Source of the DNA: an uncultured Clostridia bacterium
Lineage (GTDB): Bacteria; Bacillota; Clostridia; TANB77; CAG-508
Length of the DNA: 7,341 nucleotides
Reading direction: 5' to 3'
Assembly (NCBI GenBank): GCA_934167365.1
Contig: CAKPKU010000075.1
Span: 1 to 7,341 of the forward strand
Made by a program: the position numbers and the translations under genes. Under the pieces are notes generated by a model. It was not told the origin of the DNA. It saw only the letters and a list, made by a program, of their open reading frames with translations, and made no database searches. Shown piece after piece: positions 1 through 6,706 of the stretch; the stretch's first letter is position 1, and each line of letters opens with the position of its first letter.

Positions 1-134
1 AATATCATTTTTGGTACTCTCTTTCAATATTTTTTCAATCTATTTGTGACATATCTATTTTAAACCTATATTTTTTATATATTTTATTTTTTTATTCTTA
101 TTTATATTAAAAAGTAATATTTTTTTATAAAATA

Positions 135-163
135 TTGATAAGAGAAAACAATAATAGTAAAAT
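135..163 (+). promoter_or_regulatory. Promoter of the amidoligase operon
   Basis: A -35-like TTGATA (135-140) lies exactly 17 nt before a -10-like TAAAAT (158-163), a good vegetative sigma-A spacing. A second perfect TATAAT occurs at 167-172 but has no matching -35. Transcription would start near 170, giving a short leader that carries the ribosome binding site GGGTGAG at 178-184, 6-7 nt before the ATG at 191. The rest of 1-134 is AT-rich without a supportable gene. In such AT-rich DNA chance matches are common, so this rests mainly on spacing and position. Confidence 0.5.
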
Positions 164-190
164 AAATATAATGAAAAGGGTGAGATAATT

Positions 191-1285
191 ATGAAATATA
201 CAAAAGATTATGGCACTTTAGGATTGCCAAAGTACTTTAAATTTGGAATAGAATTAGAAGCTTATAATGTGAAAACCAAAGGTCCAAACAGTTTATACAC
301 AGGTGAAAGTGCCAAATATATAAAAAGTAAAAATTGGCACATGGCAACACAAAACGAAGAATCACTTGTTTCCGAGGGAGGTGCTGAGTTAGTGTCTCCA
401 ATATTAAGTGATACTAAAGAGGATTGGGAAAATATTTCTGCTATGTGTGAACAAATGAAAAAATTTCCAGGAAACAAAGGTGATACAGTTATTGCAAATG
501 ATAAATGTGGATTGCATATTCACTTTGATTCAGAATGTCTAACAAAAGATTCAAATAGAATGAGAAATTTCTTAAGATTATATGCGGAATCAGAAGAACT
601 ATTATACAAAATGTGCAATAATAAGGATAATCCAATCAGAAAAGGTGCTATTAATAAGGATTTTAAAGGAATTCATATTATGTCAGCAATATGGAGAAAT
701 GGAATGGCTGCACCTACTGGAAAGAAAATACTAAAACAGATTCAAAACGGCACATTGAAAGTATCATATAAAAAATTTGGTAAATTAAGAATGTTAGCAA
801 GTAAATATAAATTAGATGAGAGACGCTATGCAGGATTAAACTTAACAAATATAGGAAACCTCAAAAAAAATACCATCGAATTTAGAATGGCAAATGGAAC
901 ATTAGATCCTGAAGTTATAAAACAAAATGTATTTTTATATGCCTCGCTAATAAATACCGCAATAAAAATGACTGATAACCCCGAACTACTTAAAGATAAA
1001 TTGTCAATATTTTATAAAACAGCTGTAACTGAAAAGGAAAAAGCTGAAAACTTTCTAAATCTTATTATGGAAAATTCTGAAGATAGACAAATTTATATGA
1101 ATAGATGGGAATCTGTAAAACAAGCACAGGTATTCGAAAAGAATCATAAAAAGGGCTTTGCACAAAACAGATTTAAAAGAGATCAATTCAAAAAAATAGC
1201 AATGCGAACACCTGGTACTATTGTACATTCAACATATTCCTATATAAAAAAACAAATGCTTAAGATAAATGTAAAGGAGAAGTAA
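191..1285 (+). CDS. Putative amidoligase (Amidoligase_2 family)
   Basis: This 364-residue soluble protein resembles the Amidoligase_2 (COOH-NH2 ligase) family, ATP-dependent enzymes with a glutamine-synthetase-like fold that are predicted to join a carboxylate to an amine. Visible family landmarks are the opening strand FGIELE (residues 18-23, acidic metal/ATP site), ESL (57-59) followed by GAELVSP (64-70), CGLHIHFD (106-113), RYAGLNL (212-218) and TIEFRMANGTLDP (228-240). The remaining ~100 residues are helical and rich in Lys and Arg, without a motif I recognise. No signal peptide or membrane segment is seen. The start at 191 is supported by GGGTGAG 7 nt upstream. It is translationally close to the next gene (3 nt gap), so the two probably act together. 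The substrate is unknown. Members of this family are often accessory genes on phages and mobile elements or in peptide-modification loci, so the specific role here is open. Family assignment is firm by motif; function is inferred. Confidence 0.82.
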   Translation: MKYTKDYGTLGLPKYFKFGIELEAYNVKTKGPNSLYTGESAKYIKSKNWHMATQNEESLVSEGGAELVSPILSDTKEDWENISAMCEQMKKFPGNKGDTVIANDKCGLHIHFDSECLTKDSNRMRNFLRLYAESEELLYKMCNNKDNPIRKGAINKDFKGIHIMSAIWRNGMAAPTGKKILKQIQNGTLKVSYKKFGKLRMLASKYKLDERRYAGLNLTNIGNLKKNTIEFRMANGTLDPEVIKQNVFLYASLINTAIKMTDNPELLKDKLSIFYKTAVTEKEKAENFLNLIMENSEDRQIYMNRWESVKQAQVFEKNHKKGFAQNRFKRDQFKKIAMRTPGTIVHSTYSYIKKQMLKINVKEK

Positions 1286-1288
1286 ATT

Positions 1289-1738
1289 ATGTTAGACGAA
1301 ATATACAGGAATTCATTTAAAGAAGTTTATGATATATTAAAAAATACAGAAAGTGATTTAACAGCAAAACTTCCTAATAAATTCATAAACTTTCTAAAAG
1401 AAAATATGAATGTAAATTATAAAACTAATATAAACCCTAACGAAGATATAGATAAACAACATTTACTTAAAGAAACAGAAGCCATTTTATCTTTAATTTA
1501 TAGAAGTTATTGGGCTACTGATGAAGAAAAAAAAGAATTCATTATAATGGACAAACATGAGCTAGCCGAAAAAGAAAAAAATATAAAAGAACAATATAAT
1601 GGAAAAAATATTTATCAAGTATTTGAAGAAAGAAAAAATATTAATAAAATCACTATTGATAATAATCTAATGGTTGTAAAAAAAGAAAATTTCTTAAAAA
1701 AATTATTTAATAAAATATTAAGTATTTTTAAAAAATAA
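1289..1738 (+). CDS. Hypothetical protein with C-terminal amphipathic helix
   Basis: I do not recognise a named family for this 149-residue protein. It begins 3 nt after the amidoligase stop, with AAAGGAGA (1273-1280) as its ribosome binding site inside the end of that gene, so it is co-transcribed and probably coupled. The protein is highly charged and predicted mainly helical. It contains LPNKFINFLKE (29-38), an acidic middle with ETEAILSLIYRSYW (62-75), and a Lys/Glu-rich stretch (79-118). The last 16 residues (134-149) form an evident cationic amphipathic helix: hydrophobic residues at 135, 136, 139, 140, 143, 144, 146 and 147 alternate with lysines. This could be a membrane-surface anchor. 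There is no signal peptide and no cysteine. Small clostridial proteins with a similar KLP..FI.FL opening exist as unannotated hypotheticals as far as I recall; I cannot give a function. A partner or substrate of the amidoligase is a reasonable guess from position only. Confidence 0.85.
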   Translation: MLDEIYRNSFKEVYDILKNTESDLTAKLPNKFINFLKENMNVNYKTNINPNEDIDKQHLLKETEAILSLIYRSYWATDEEKKEFIIMDKHELAEKEKNIKEQYNGKNIYQVFEERKNINKITIDNNLMVVKKENFLKKLFNKILSIFKK

Positions 1739-1746
1739 AAAACAAT

Positions 1747-1769
1747 AATTTAAGGTAAATTTCTTTTTA
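1747..1769 (+). terminator. Weak possible terminator after the amidoligase operon
   Basis: AATTTA (1747-1752) and TAAATT (1756-1761) can pair around a 3-nt loop and are followed by a T-rich run (1762-1769), 8 nt after the stop of the hypothetical gene. The stem is AT-only and short, so it would be weak. The perfect palindrome at 1951-1984 may be the real end of the transcript. Confidence 0.25.
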
Positions 1770-1950
1770 TTATATGACCACATTATATATTTCTTTCTTT
1801 ATTAAAATTGATCTACTTTATATTGTATTTTAAATTTCCATATTGATTCATTTTATGCAAACTCAATAAACTTTCCATATTATTATAAAAAATATTATTA
1901 CAAATTAAATACATTTTTATAGTACTTTATTAAAAACAATGTACCTATAA

Positions 1951-1984
1951 AATGCACTGGAAATATTAATATTTCCAGTGCATT
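1951..1984 (-). terminator. Perfect 34-bp palindrome, terminator of the aminopeptidase gene
   Basis: The half-site AATGCACTGGAAATATT (1951-1967) is followed directly by its exact reverse complement (1968-1984), giving 17 paired bases with no mismatch. It lies 14 nt beyond the stop codon of the minus-strand aminopeptidase, and on that strand it runs into TTTATAGG, a short U-rich tail. On the plus strand it would also block read-through from the amidoligase operon, although the tail there (CACTTTATATA) is poorer. Function as a shared terminator between convergent genes is inferred from position and shape. Confidence 0.7.
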
Positions 1985-1998
1985 CACTTTATATATAT

Positions 1999-3402
1999 TT
2001 AAAAAAGATAAAATGCCTTATATGCACAAAATGCTGAATATACATCAAATTTACTTGTAACTTCATAAGGTGCATGCATTGATAATACTGGTACGCCACA
2101 ATCTATTACATCTATTCCCTTATTTGCTAATATATATGCAATAGTTCCGCCTCCACCTAGATCAACTCTTCCTAGCTCTGCTATTTGATATGAGACATTA
2201 TTTTTTTCCATTATATTTCGTACATATGCAACATATTCTGCATTTGCATCTGATGCTCCGGCTTTTCCTCTACTTCCAGTATATTTATTAATTCCAATTC
2301 CTCTTCCTAAATATGAAGCATTGTTTTTTTCTGAAACTGATGCAAATGTAGGGTCTAATCCTGCATCAACATCTGCTGAAAGCATTTTTGAATTACAGAA
2401 AACTTTGTCTAATAAATTTGGTCTATTTACTCCTAATTTATTTAATAGCTCTGATATAAATGTATCAAACACATGAGATTCCATACCCGTATTTCCCATA
2501 CTTCCAATTTCCTCTTTATCTGCAATTATACATACAGCTGTTGTTTTCGGATTTTGGACATTCATTAATGCTGATAAAGATGTATACACACAAATTTTAT
2601 CATCCTGACCGTAAGCTGCTACCATGCTTCCGTCAAAACCTAAACTTCTTGCCCTAAAAGCTGGTACTATTTCTAGTTCAGAACTTAAAAAGTCTATTTC
2701 TGTTATTCCATATTTTTGGTTTAATATATTTAAAATGTTTAATTTTACTTTTTCTTTAACTTCTGAATCATTATATGGTATACTGCCTATCAATAAGTTT
2801 AATTCTTCCCCTTTTAAACCATCTTTTAACTTTCTTTCCATTTGCTCTTGGGCCAGATGTGGCAATAAATCTGTTATTACAAATACTGGATCTCTTTCGT
2901 CTTCACCAATATTTACTTCTATTTTTTCTCCATTTCTTTTTACAATAACCCCATGAATTGCTAGTGGAATTGTTGTCCATTGATATTTTTTTATTCCACC
3001 ATAATAATGTGTTTTAAAAAATGCAAAACCGTCATCTTCATATAGCGGATTTGGCTTTAAATCTAACCTTGGAGAATCTGCATGTGCTCCTATTATATTT
3101 AATCCATTTTCTATATTATCATATCCGATAACTGCTAAATACATACTTTTATCTCTATTAATGCAGTATACTTTATCTCCTGGTACTAAACGATCTATGT
3201 TTTTTATATCTCTAAAACCATTAGTATCTGCTATATATTTAGATTCTTTTATAATTTCTCTTTCAGTCTTTCCATTATTTAAAAAATTCATATATGAATC
3301 ACAATAATTATATATTTCTCTTTTATAATCCTCATTCATATTTTCCCATCCACTTTTTTTCTGGTTAAATAATTTTTTTTGTAGCTCTTTACCTTCTGAC
3401 AT
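1999..3402 (-). CDS. apeA: M18 family zinc aminopeptidase (ApeA type)
   Basis: This 467-residue cytoplasmic exopeptidase belongs to the M18 (aspartyl aminopeptidase) family of dinuclear zinc enzymes, which remove N-terminal residues from peptides and form large tetrahedral oligomers. Family landmarks in order are GAHADSPRLDLKP (105-117), with the first metal His at 107; HYYGGIKKYQW (132-142), at the start of the inserted regulatory domain; the bridging Asp at 267 or 268; DKEEIGSMG (295-303), with catalytic and metal glutamates 297 and 298; SADVDAGLDP (342-351), with Asp344; and the C-terminal VPVLSMHAPYE (437-447), with metal His443. All six expected ligand positions are present. The length matches bacterial ApeA (about 465) rather than the shorter ApeB (about 430). 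AAAGGAG (3417-3411) lies 8 nt before the ATG. The gene is monocistronic, convergent with the amidoligase operon and divergent from the VanW gene. It is probably a housekeeping peptide-recycling enzyme. Confidence 0.95.
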   Translation of the reverse strand: MSEGKELQKKLFNQKKSGWENMNEDYKREIYNYCDSYMNFLNNGKTEREIIKESKYIADTNGFRDIKNIDRLVPGDKVYCINRDKSMYLAVIGYDNIENGLNIIGAHADSPRLDLKPNPLYEDDGFAFFKTHYYGGIKKYQWTTIPLAIHGVIVKRNGEKIEVNIGEDERDPVFVITDLLPHLAQEQMERKLKDGLKGEELNLLIGSIPYNDSEVKEKVKLNILNILNQKYGITEIDFLSSELEIVPAFRARSLGFDGSMVAAYGQDDKICVYTSLSALMNVQNPKTTAVCIIADKEEIGSMGNTGMESHVFDTFISELLNKLGVNRPNLLDKVFCNSKMLSADVDAGLDPTFASVSEKNNASYLGRGIGINKYTGSRGKAGASDANAEYVAYVRNIMEKNNVSYQIAELGRVDLGGGGTIAYILANKGIDVIDCGVPVLSMHAPYEVTSKFDVYSAFCAYKAFYLF

Positions 3403-3430
3403 TTATTTTTCTCCTTTCGTATAAAAAATT

Positions 3431-3459
3431 TATGTTCTAATTATATCATTAAGAACATA
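3431..3459. promoter_or_regulatory. Inverted repeat over the aminopeptidase -10 box (possible operator)
   Basis: TATGTTCT (3431-3438) and AGAACATA (3452-3459) are exact inverted 8-bp arms separated by 13 bp. The arm centres are about two helical turns apart, as expected for a dimeric repressor. The aminopeptidase -10 box sits between the arms and the predicted start site falls in the left arm, so the complete dyad would not be in the transcript. This favours a DNA site over an RNA hairpin. The half-site resembles a reversed GAAC/GTTC unit, but the orientation is not that of a Gram-positive LexA box. The regulator is unknown. Confidence 0.4.
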
Positions 3460-3467
3460 CTTTTCAA
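3440..3467 (-). promoter_or_regulatory. Promoter of the aminopeptidase gene
   Basis: Read on the minus strand, TTGAAA (3467-3462) and a perfect TATAAT (3445-3440) are separated by 16 nt. The predicted start near 3433 leaves a leader of about 30 nt containing AAAGGAG before the ATG at 3402. This is one of the better sigma-A matches in the window. Confidence 0.65.
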
Positions 3468-3483
3468 TATAGTAATTTCCATA

Positions 3484-3529
3484 AAAACAATTTTTATTTA
3501 TTAATTTTTATTTACAGAAAACAATTTTT
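3484..3529 (+). repeat. Short AT-rich direct repeats upstream of the VanW gene
   Basis: AAAACAATTTTT occurs at 3484-3495 and again at 3518-3529, and AATTTTTATTTA at 3489-3500 and 3503-3514 (14-bp offset). They lie between the two divergent promoters. They may be protein-binding or bent DNA, or simply low-complexity sequence; I cannot tell which. Confidence 0.35.
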
Positions 3530-3539
3530 GTAGTTTAAT
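3511..3539 (+). promoter_or_regulatory. Likely promoter of the VanW-family gene
   Basis: TTTACA (3511-3516) and TTTAAT (3534-3539) are 17 nt apart, and a start near 3546 would keep the ribosome binding site in the message. A better -10 sequence, TATAAT at 3552-3557, with TTGTAG at 3528-3533, would start transcription at about 3564 and lose the ribosome binding site, so I prefer the upstream pair. Confidence 0.4.
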
Positions 3540-3572
3540 ATATACGTTAATTATAATAAAATGGAGATATAT

Positions 3573-5255
3573 ATGAATAATACAGATACAAATTTATTAA
3601 ATGAGAAAAAAATTCTCGCAGAAGCAGAAAAAATTATTAAACAAGCAAATGAAAAAGAGCTAAAAGTTGTAAAAAAAACAAATGTTAAAAAAAAGATTAT
3701 AATTACTTTTTCAATATTACTAATTTTAATTATACTTTTTACTTTAACATTTATTTTTGGTTTAGTAGTATCACAATCAGAAAATATAATTTCAGGAATA
3801 TCAATAAATAATATTGATGTATCAGGATTAACAAAATCTCAAGCAATTGAAAAATTAAATTCTAATTTTTCAAATAAACTTTCATCAGATTTAACCTTAA
3901 CTTATGGTGATTATACAACTACATTGAATTTGGAATCAATAAAGCCAGAACTCGCCTTAAATTCTGCCGTAGATACTGCATACAATATTGGCAGATCTGA
4001 AGGAAATATCTTTTTAAATAACTTAAAAATTGTTTCAACAAAGTTTAACAAAAAAAATCTTGTTATTAATGTTAATTTTAATGCAGAACTTTTCTCAAAA
4101 AGTATTGAAAACATTAATAATGAAATACCAGATAAGGTCGTTAATTCAAGTTATAAAATTGATGGAAGCAATCTAATTGTAGAAAATAGCGCTAATGGCT
4201 ATAAAATTCAAGACGATTTATTAAAAAAGAATCTTGAAAATGCAATTTTAAATAACGAATCTACTGTTCAAATTCCAGTAGAGCAATTTGAGGCAGAAGC
4301 AGTTGATATTCTTGCAATATACAATGCTATACATAAAGATGCTGTTGATGCTTACTTTACAACAAATCCATACGAAATACATAAAGAAGAAGAAGGTTTA
4401 GATTTTGCTATTTCTTTAGAAGATGCTCAAAAATTAGTTTCACAAAATCAAGCAACATTCACAATACCATTAAAGGTTCTAAAACCCAAAGTAACAGTAA
4501 AAAATCTTAGCCAAGAAGCTTTTCCTGACTTACTTGCTAGCTATTCAACATCATATGCTACTTCAAGTGCAAATAGATGTACTAATGTTGAATTGGCAAC
4601 AAAATCTATAAATGGATATGTACTAATGCCTGGTGAAACATTTTCTTATAATGACACTGTTGGTCAAAGAACTGCTGCAAGAGGATATAAAGAAGCTGGT
4701 GTATATTTAAATGGTGAGGTTACAACTGGACTAGGTGGAGGAATTTGTCAAGTATCATCAACACTTTACAATGCAGTATTGCTTTCAAATTTAGAAATAG
4801 TAGAGCGTACTAATCATACTTTTAAACCAAGTTATGTTCCAGCAGGTCAAGATGCAACTGTATCATGGGGAGCTCCTGACTTTAAGTTTAAAAATAATAG
4901 AAACTACCCTATAAAAATTTCTGCAACTACTTCTGGAAAAAATATCTATTTTAATATATATGGTTTAAAAACTGATGATGATTACGAAGTAAAAATCGTT
5001 TCAAATCAGGTTGGAACTGTACCATATACTACATCTTATCAAAATACTAGCAGTCTTCCATCAGGAACCCAAAAAGTAATTCAAAGTGGATCTAATGGCT
5101 GTAAAACGGAAACATATAAAATTTTATATAAAAACGGAACAGAAGTATCTAGAACACGCATTAATGCAGATACATATAAAGCTCACAATCAGGTAATATC
5201 TGTTGGTACTGCTCAATATCAAAATACCAATGATTCTACTGTAACAATTGAATAA
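3573..5255 (+). CDS. VanW family protein with G5 domain, membrane-anchored
   Basis: The start is set at 3573, not the in-frame ATG at 3561, because GGAG (3563-3566) sits 6 nt before 3573 and lies inside the longer form; this gives 560 residues. The N-terminus is a Lys/Glu-rich cytoplasmic stretch (about 1-42) with coiled-coil character, then one membrane segment (about 43-67), so the bulk is probably outside the cell. Residues about 75-300 resemble the putative peptidoglycan-binding repeats (PG_binding_4 type) usually found before VanW domains; the opening GISINNIDVSGLT is typical. The VanW domain follows (about 320-465), with VLMPGETFSYN, RGYKEAGVYLNGE and the signature GGGICQVSSTLYNA (388-401, Cys392). 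A C-terminal G5 domain (about 470-546) has PYTTSY, LPSGTQKVIQSG and YKNGTEVSRT. The family is named for a gene in vanB-type clusters, but its activity is unproven. A role in the cell wall or at the cell surface is inferred. It is monocistronic. Confidence 0.9.
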   Translation: MNNTDTNLLNEKKILAEAEKIIKQANEKELKVVKKTNVKKKIIITFSILLILIILFTLTFIFGLVVSQSENIISGISINNIDVSGLTKSQAIEKLNSNFSNKLSSDLTLTYGDYTTTLNLESIKPELALNSAVDTAYNIGRSEGNIFLNNLKIVSTKFNKKNLVINVNFNAELFSKSIENINNEIPDKVVNSSYKIDGSNLIVENSANGYKIQDDLLKKNLENAILNNESTVQIPVEQFEAEAVDILAIYNAIHKDAVDAYFTTNPYEIHKEEEGLDFAISLEDAQKLVSQNQATFTIPLKVLKPKVTVKNLSQEAFPDLLASYSTSYATSSANRCTNVELATKSINGYVLMPGETFSYNDTVGQRTAARGYKEAGVYLNGEVTTGLGGGICQVSSTLYNAVLLSNLEIVERTNHTFKPSYVPAGQDATVSWGAPDFKFKNNRNYPIKISATTSGKNIYFNIYGLKTDDDYEVKIVSNQVGTVPYTTSYQNTSSLPSGTQKVIQSGSNGCKTETYKILYKNGTEVSRTRINADTYKAHNQVISVGTAQYQNTNDSTVTIE

Positions 5256-5273
5256 AATTTATAACTACCATTT

Positions 5274-5305
5274 AGAAAATATCAGTAATTGATATTTTCT
5301 TTTTT
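5274..5305 (+). terminator. Intrinsic terminator of the VanW-family gene
   Basis: AGAAAATATCA (5274-5284) and TGATATTTTCT (5290-5300) form an exact 11-bp stem with a 5-nt loop, followed by an unbroken T run to 5305. It begins 18 nt after the stop codon. The classic stem plus U-tract makes this the clearest terminator in the window. Confidence 0.85.
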
Positions 5306-5646
5306 ATATACTAGGAGTGTTTCACATATATTTAAATTAATGGCCAAATCAAATAAAACTATCATTTTAAAAATTTCTAAGAAAATAAGGTTTTTATCTT
5401 CTCTCTGAGTTGCTAACAAATTTCTATTATATTTAATGCTTTATCAAACCATTTCGCAAAAAATTGATATATAATTTTTAGACACAATAATTTAACATAT
5501 ACTTTTTTATAACTGTTTTACTAATAAATTTTATGTTATAATTTTCAGAGTCTAAAATCATTGAATTTACTGCATTTTAATAATGTAAGAAATAAATTTC
5601 ATTTTTTTGATATGATTAAATTTCCCTGATTTATAAATACATTATA
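5306..5646. other. AT-rich intergenic spacer, no gene seen
   Basis: This stretch between the VanW terminator and the dnaD promoter holds no reading frame with a start codon and ribosome binding site on either strand. The longest open stretch is on the minus strand (5440-5282), about 52 codons, with an internal ATG at 5365 but no ribosome binding site, and its stop lies inside the VanW terminator. A lone TATAAT at 5537-5542 lacks a convincing -35. I see no tRNA, riboswitch or strong hairpin. It may be decayed gene sequence, but nothing is recognisable. Confidence 0.5.
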
Positions 5647-5675
5647 TTGTAAAAAACCTTTTTTAATGATATAAT
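5647..5675 (+). promoter_or_regulatory. Promoter of the dnaD-dnaC operon
   Basis: TTGTAA (5647-5652) is 17 nt before a perfect TATAAT (5670-5675), which also carries the extended -10 TG at 5667-5668. Transcription from about 5682 would give a leader of some 20 nt with the ribosome binding site AGGGGG (5691-5696). A TTGACA at 5676-5681 looks like a -35 but has no -10 downstream. Confidence 0.75.
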
Positions 5676-5704
5676 TTGACAAATTGTTTTAGGGGGCATT
5701 TATT

Positions 5705-6688
5705 ATGAAATTAGAGCAAAATGATTTATCATTGATTTTTTCAAGCACTAGTTTACCAGATATATTTTTTACCGAATATATATCTCAAATACCTAGTGAT
5801 GCATTAAAAATATATTTATATATAAGCTTTTTAGCAAAATATAATAAAGATATAAAATTAAATGATCTTTCAAAAAAATTGGAACTGCCTCTAAAATCAA
5901 TACAAGAAAGTTTAAAATATTTGGAAGAAGAACATTTAGTTACTAGAAAAAATACAGGATATATTATAAATAATATACAAGAAATCGAACTTCACAAATT
6001 ATACTCTCCCAAAGTAACATCTTCTCCTGAAGAATTACAAAAAACAGCCCAAAATAAATATAGAGCAAAGGCTATTGAAAACATAAATAATGAATTCTTT
6101 CAAGGTATAATGTCCCCTTCTTGGTATAGTGACATTGACTTGTGGTTTAAAAAATATTCATTTGATGAAGAAGTTATGATTGCATTATTTAGATATTGTT
6201 TTAATAGATCTGCACTTCACAGAAACTACATCCAAACAGTAGCAGAAGCTTGGTTTAAAAATAATATAAAAACATTTAATGACCTAGATAAATATTATGA
6301 AAAACAAGAAAAACTTAACACTTTACAAAAAAGTATCTCAAAAAAACTTGGACTTTCAAGAAATCTTTCTCAATATGAAGAAAGTTATGTTGAAAAATGG
6401 AATATTGACTATGGTTATAATTTAGATATAATAGAAGTTGCATTAAAAAAGACAACTTCAAAATCTAATCCTAATTTTGATTATTTGGATAAGCTTTTAA
6501 CAGATTGGCATGATAGAAATTTTAAAACAGTTGATGATATTCAATCTTTTCTTGCACAAATGAAAGAAAAAAACAAAAATATAAAAACTTTAGAAAAAAA
6601 TAATGGATATTCAAACTATGACCAAAGAAATTATAATGACTTAAATAGCTTTTATGCTAATAATTTTACACCGACTGATTTAAAATAA
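5705..6688 (+). CDS. DnaD-like replication initiation protein
   Basis: This 327-residue protein has the architecture of DnaD/DnaB-type primosome proteins, which in Bacillota help remodel DNA at the origin or at restart sites and recruit the helicase-loader complex. Residues about 24-95 form a winged-helix domain (LKIYLYISFLAKYN, LNDLSKKLELPLKSIQESLKYLEEEHLV, then a short wing). Two DnaD-type helical domains follow. The first (about 120-195) contains YIQTVAEAWFKNNIKT and the second (about 215-285) contains YLDKLLTDWHDRNFKT; both carry the Y-x3-[VL]-x3-W signature that marks this family (Y175/W183 and Y260/W268). The tail after about 290 is polar and Asn-rich, probably disordered. AGGGGG lies 8 nt before the ATG. 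The helicase-loader gene starts 18 nt after the stop, the common clostridial pairing. Two tandem C-terminal domains make it longer than B. subtilis DnaD, so I leave the exact symbol open. Confidence 0.92.
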   Translation: MKLEQNDLSLIFSSTSLPDIFFTEYISQIPSDALKIYLYISFLAKYNKDIKLNDLSKKLELPLKSIQESLKYLEEEHLVTRKNTGYIINNIQEIELHKLYSPKVTSSPEELQKTAQNKYRAKAIENINNEFFQGIMSPSWYSDIDLWFKKYSFDEEVMIALFRYCFNRSALHRNYIQTVAEAWFKNNIKTFNDLDKYYEKQEKLNTLQKSISKKLGLSRNLSQYEESYVEKWNIDYGYNLDIIEVALKKTTSKSNPNFDYLDKLLTDWHDRNFKTVDDIQSFLAQMKEKNKNIKTLEKNNGYSNYDQRNYNDLNSFYANNFTPTDLK

Positions 6689-6706
6689 TGAAATGAGGTT
6701 TTAATT

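Noticed and set aside
1..8. Possible divergent gene starting with ATG at 8-6 on the minus strand
   Set aside because: Only two codons are inside the window, with a poor ribosome binding site (AGAGAG); it cannot be judged.
104..126. ATATTA/TAATAT hairpin followed by Ts upstream of the amidoligase
   Set aside because: Six AT-only pairs would be very unstable, and no upstream gene is seen for it to terminate.
1814..1879. Minus-strand 21-codon frame MESLLSLHKMNQYGNLKYNIK
   Set aside because: No ribosome binding site or promoter, and chance frames of this size are expected in AT-rich spacer.
2460..2956. Plus-strand open frames inside the aminopeptidase gene
   Set aside because: They lie antisense to a gene with all M18 motifs intact, have no ribosome binding site and no recognisable protein features.
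3484..3529. CRISPR or iteron array from the AT-rich repeats
   Set aside because: Only two copies of each short, low-complexity unit, with no regular spacers and no cas or rep gene.
3573..5255. Vancomycin resistance gene because of the VanW name
   Set aside because: No vanR/S/H/B/X/Y genes are nearby, and VanW-G5 proteins are widespread in clostridia as ordinary cell-surface proteins. Resistance cannot be inferred.
5282..5440. Minus-strand open stretch in the spacer, ending MIVLFDLAINLNICETLLVY...
   Set aside because: No ribosome binding site, only 27 codons from the sole ATG, and the stop lies inside the VanW terminator. At most a decayed remnant.
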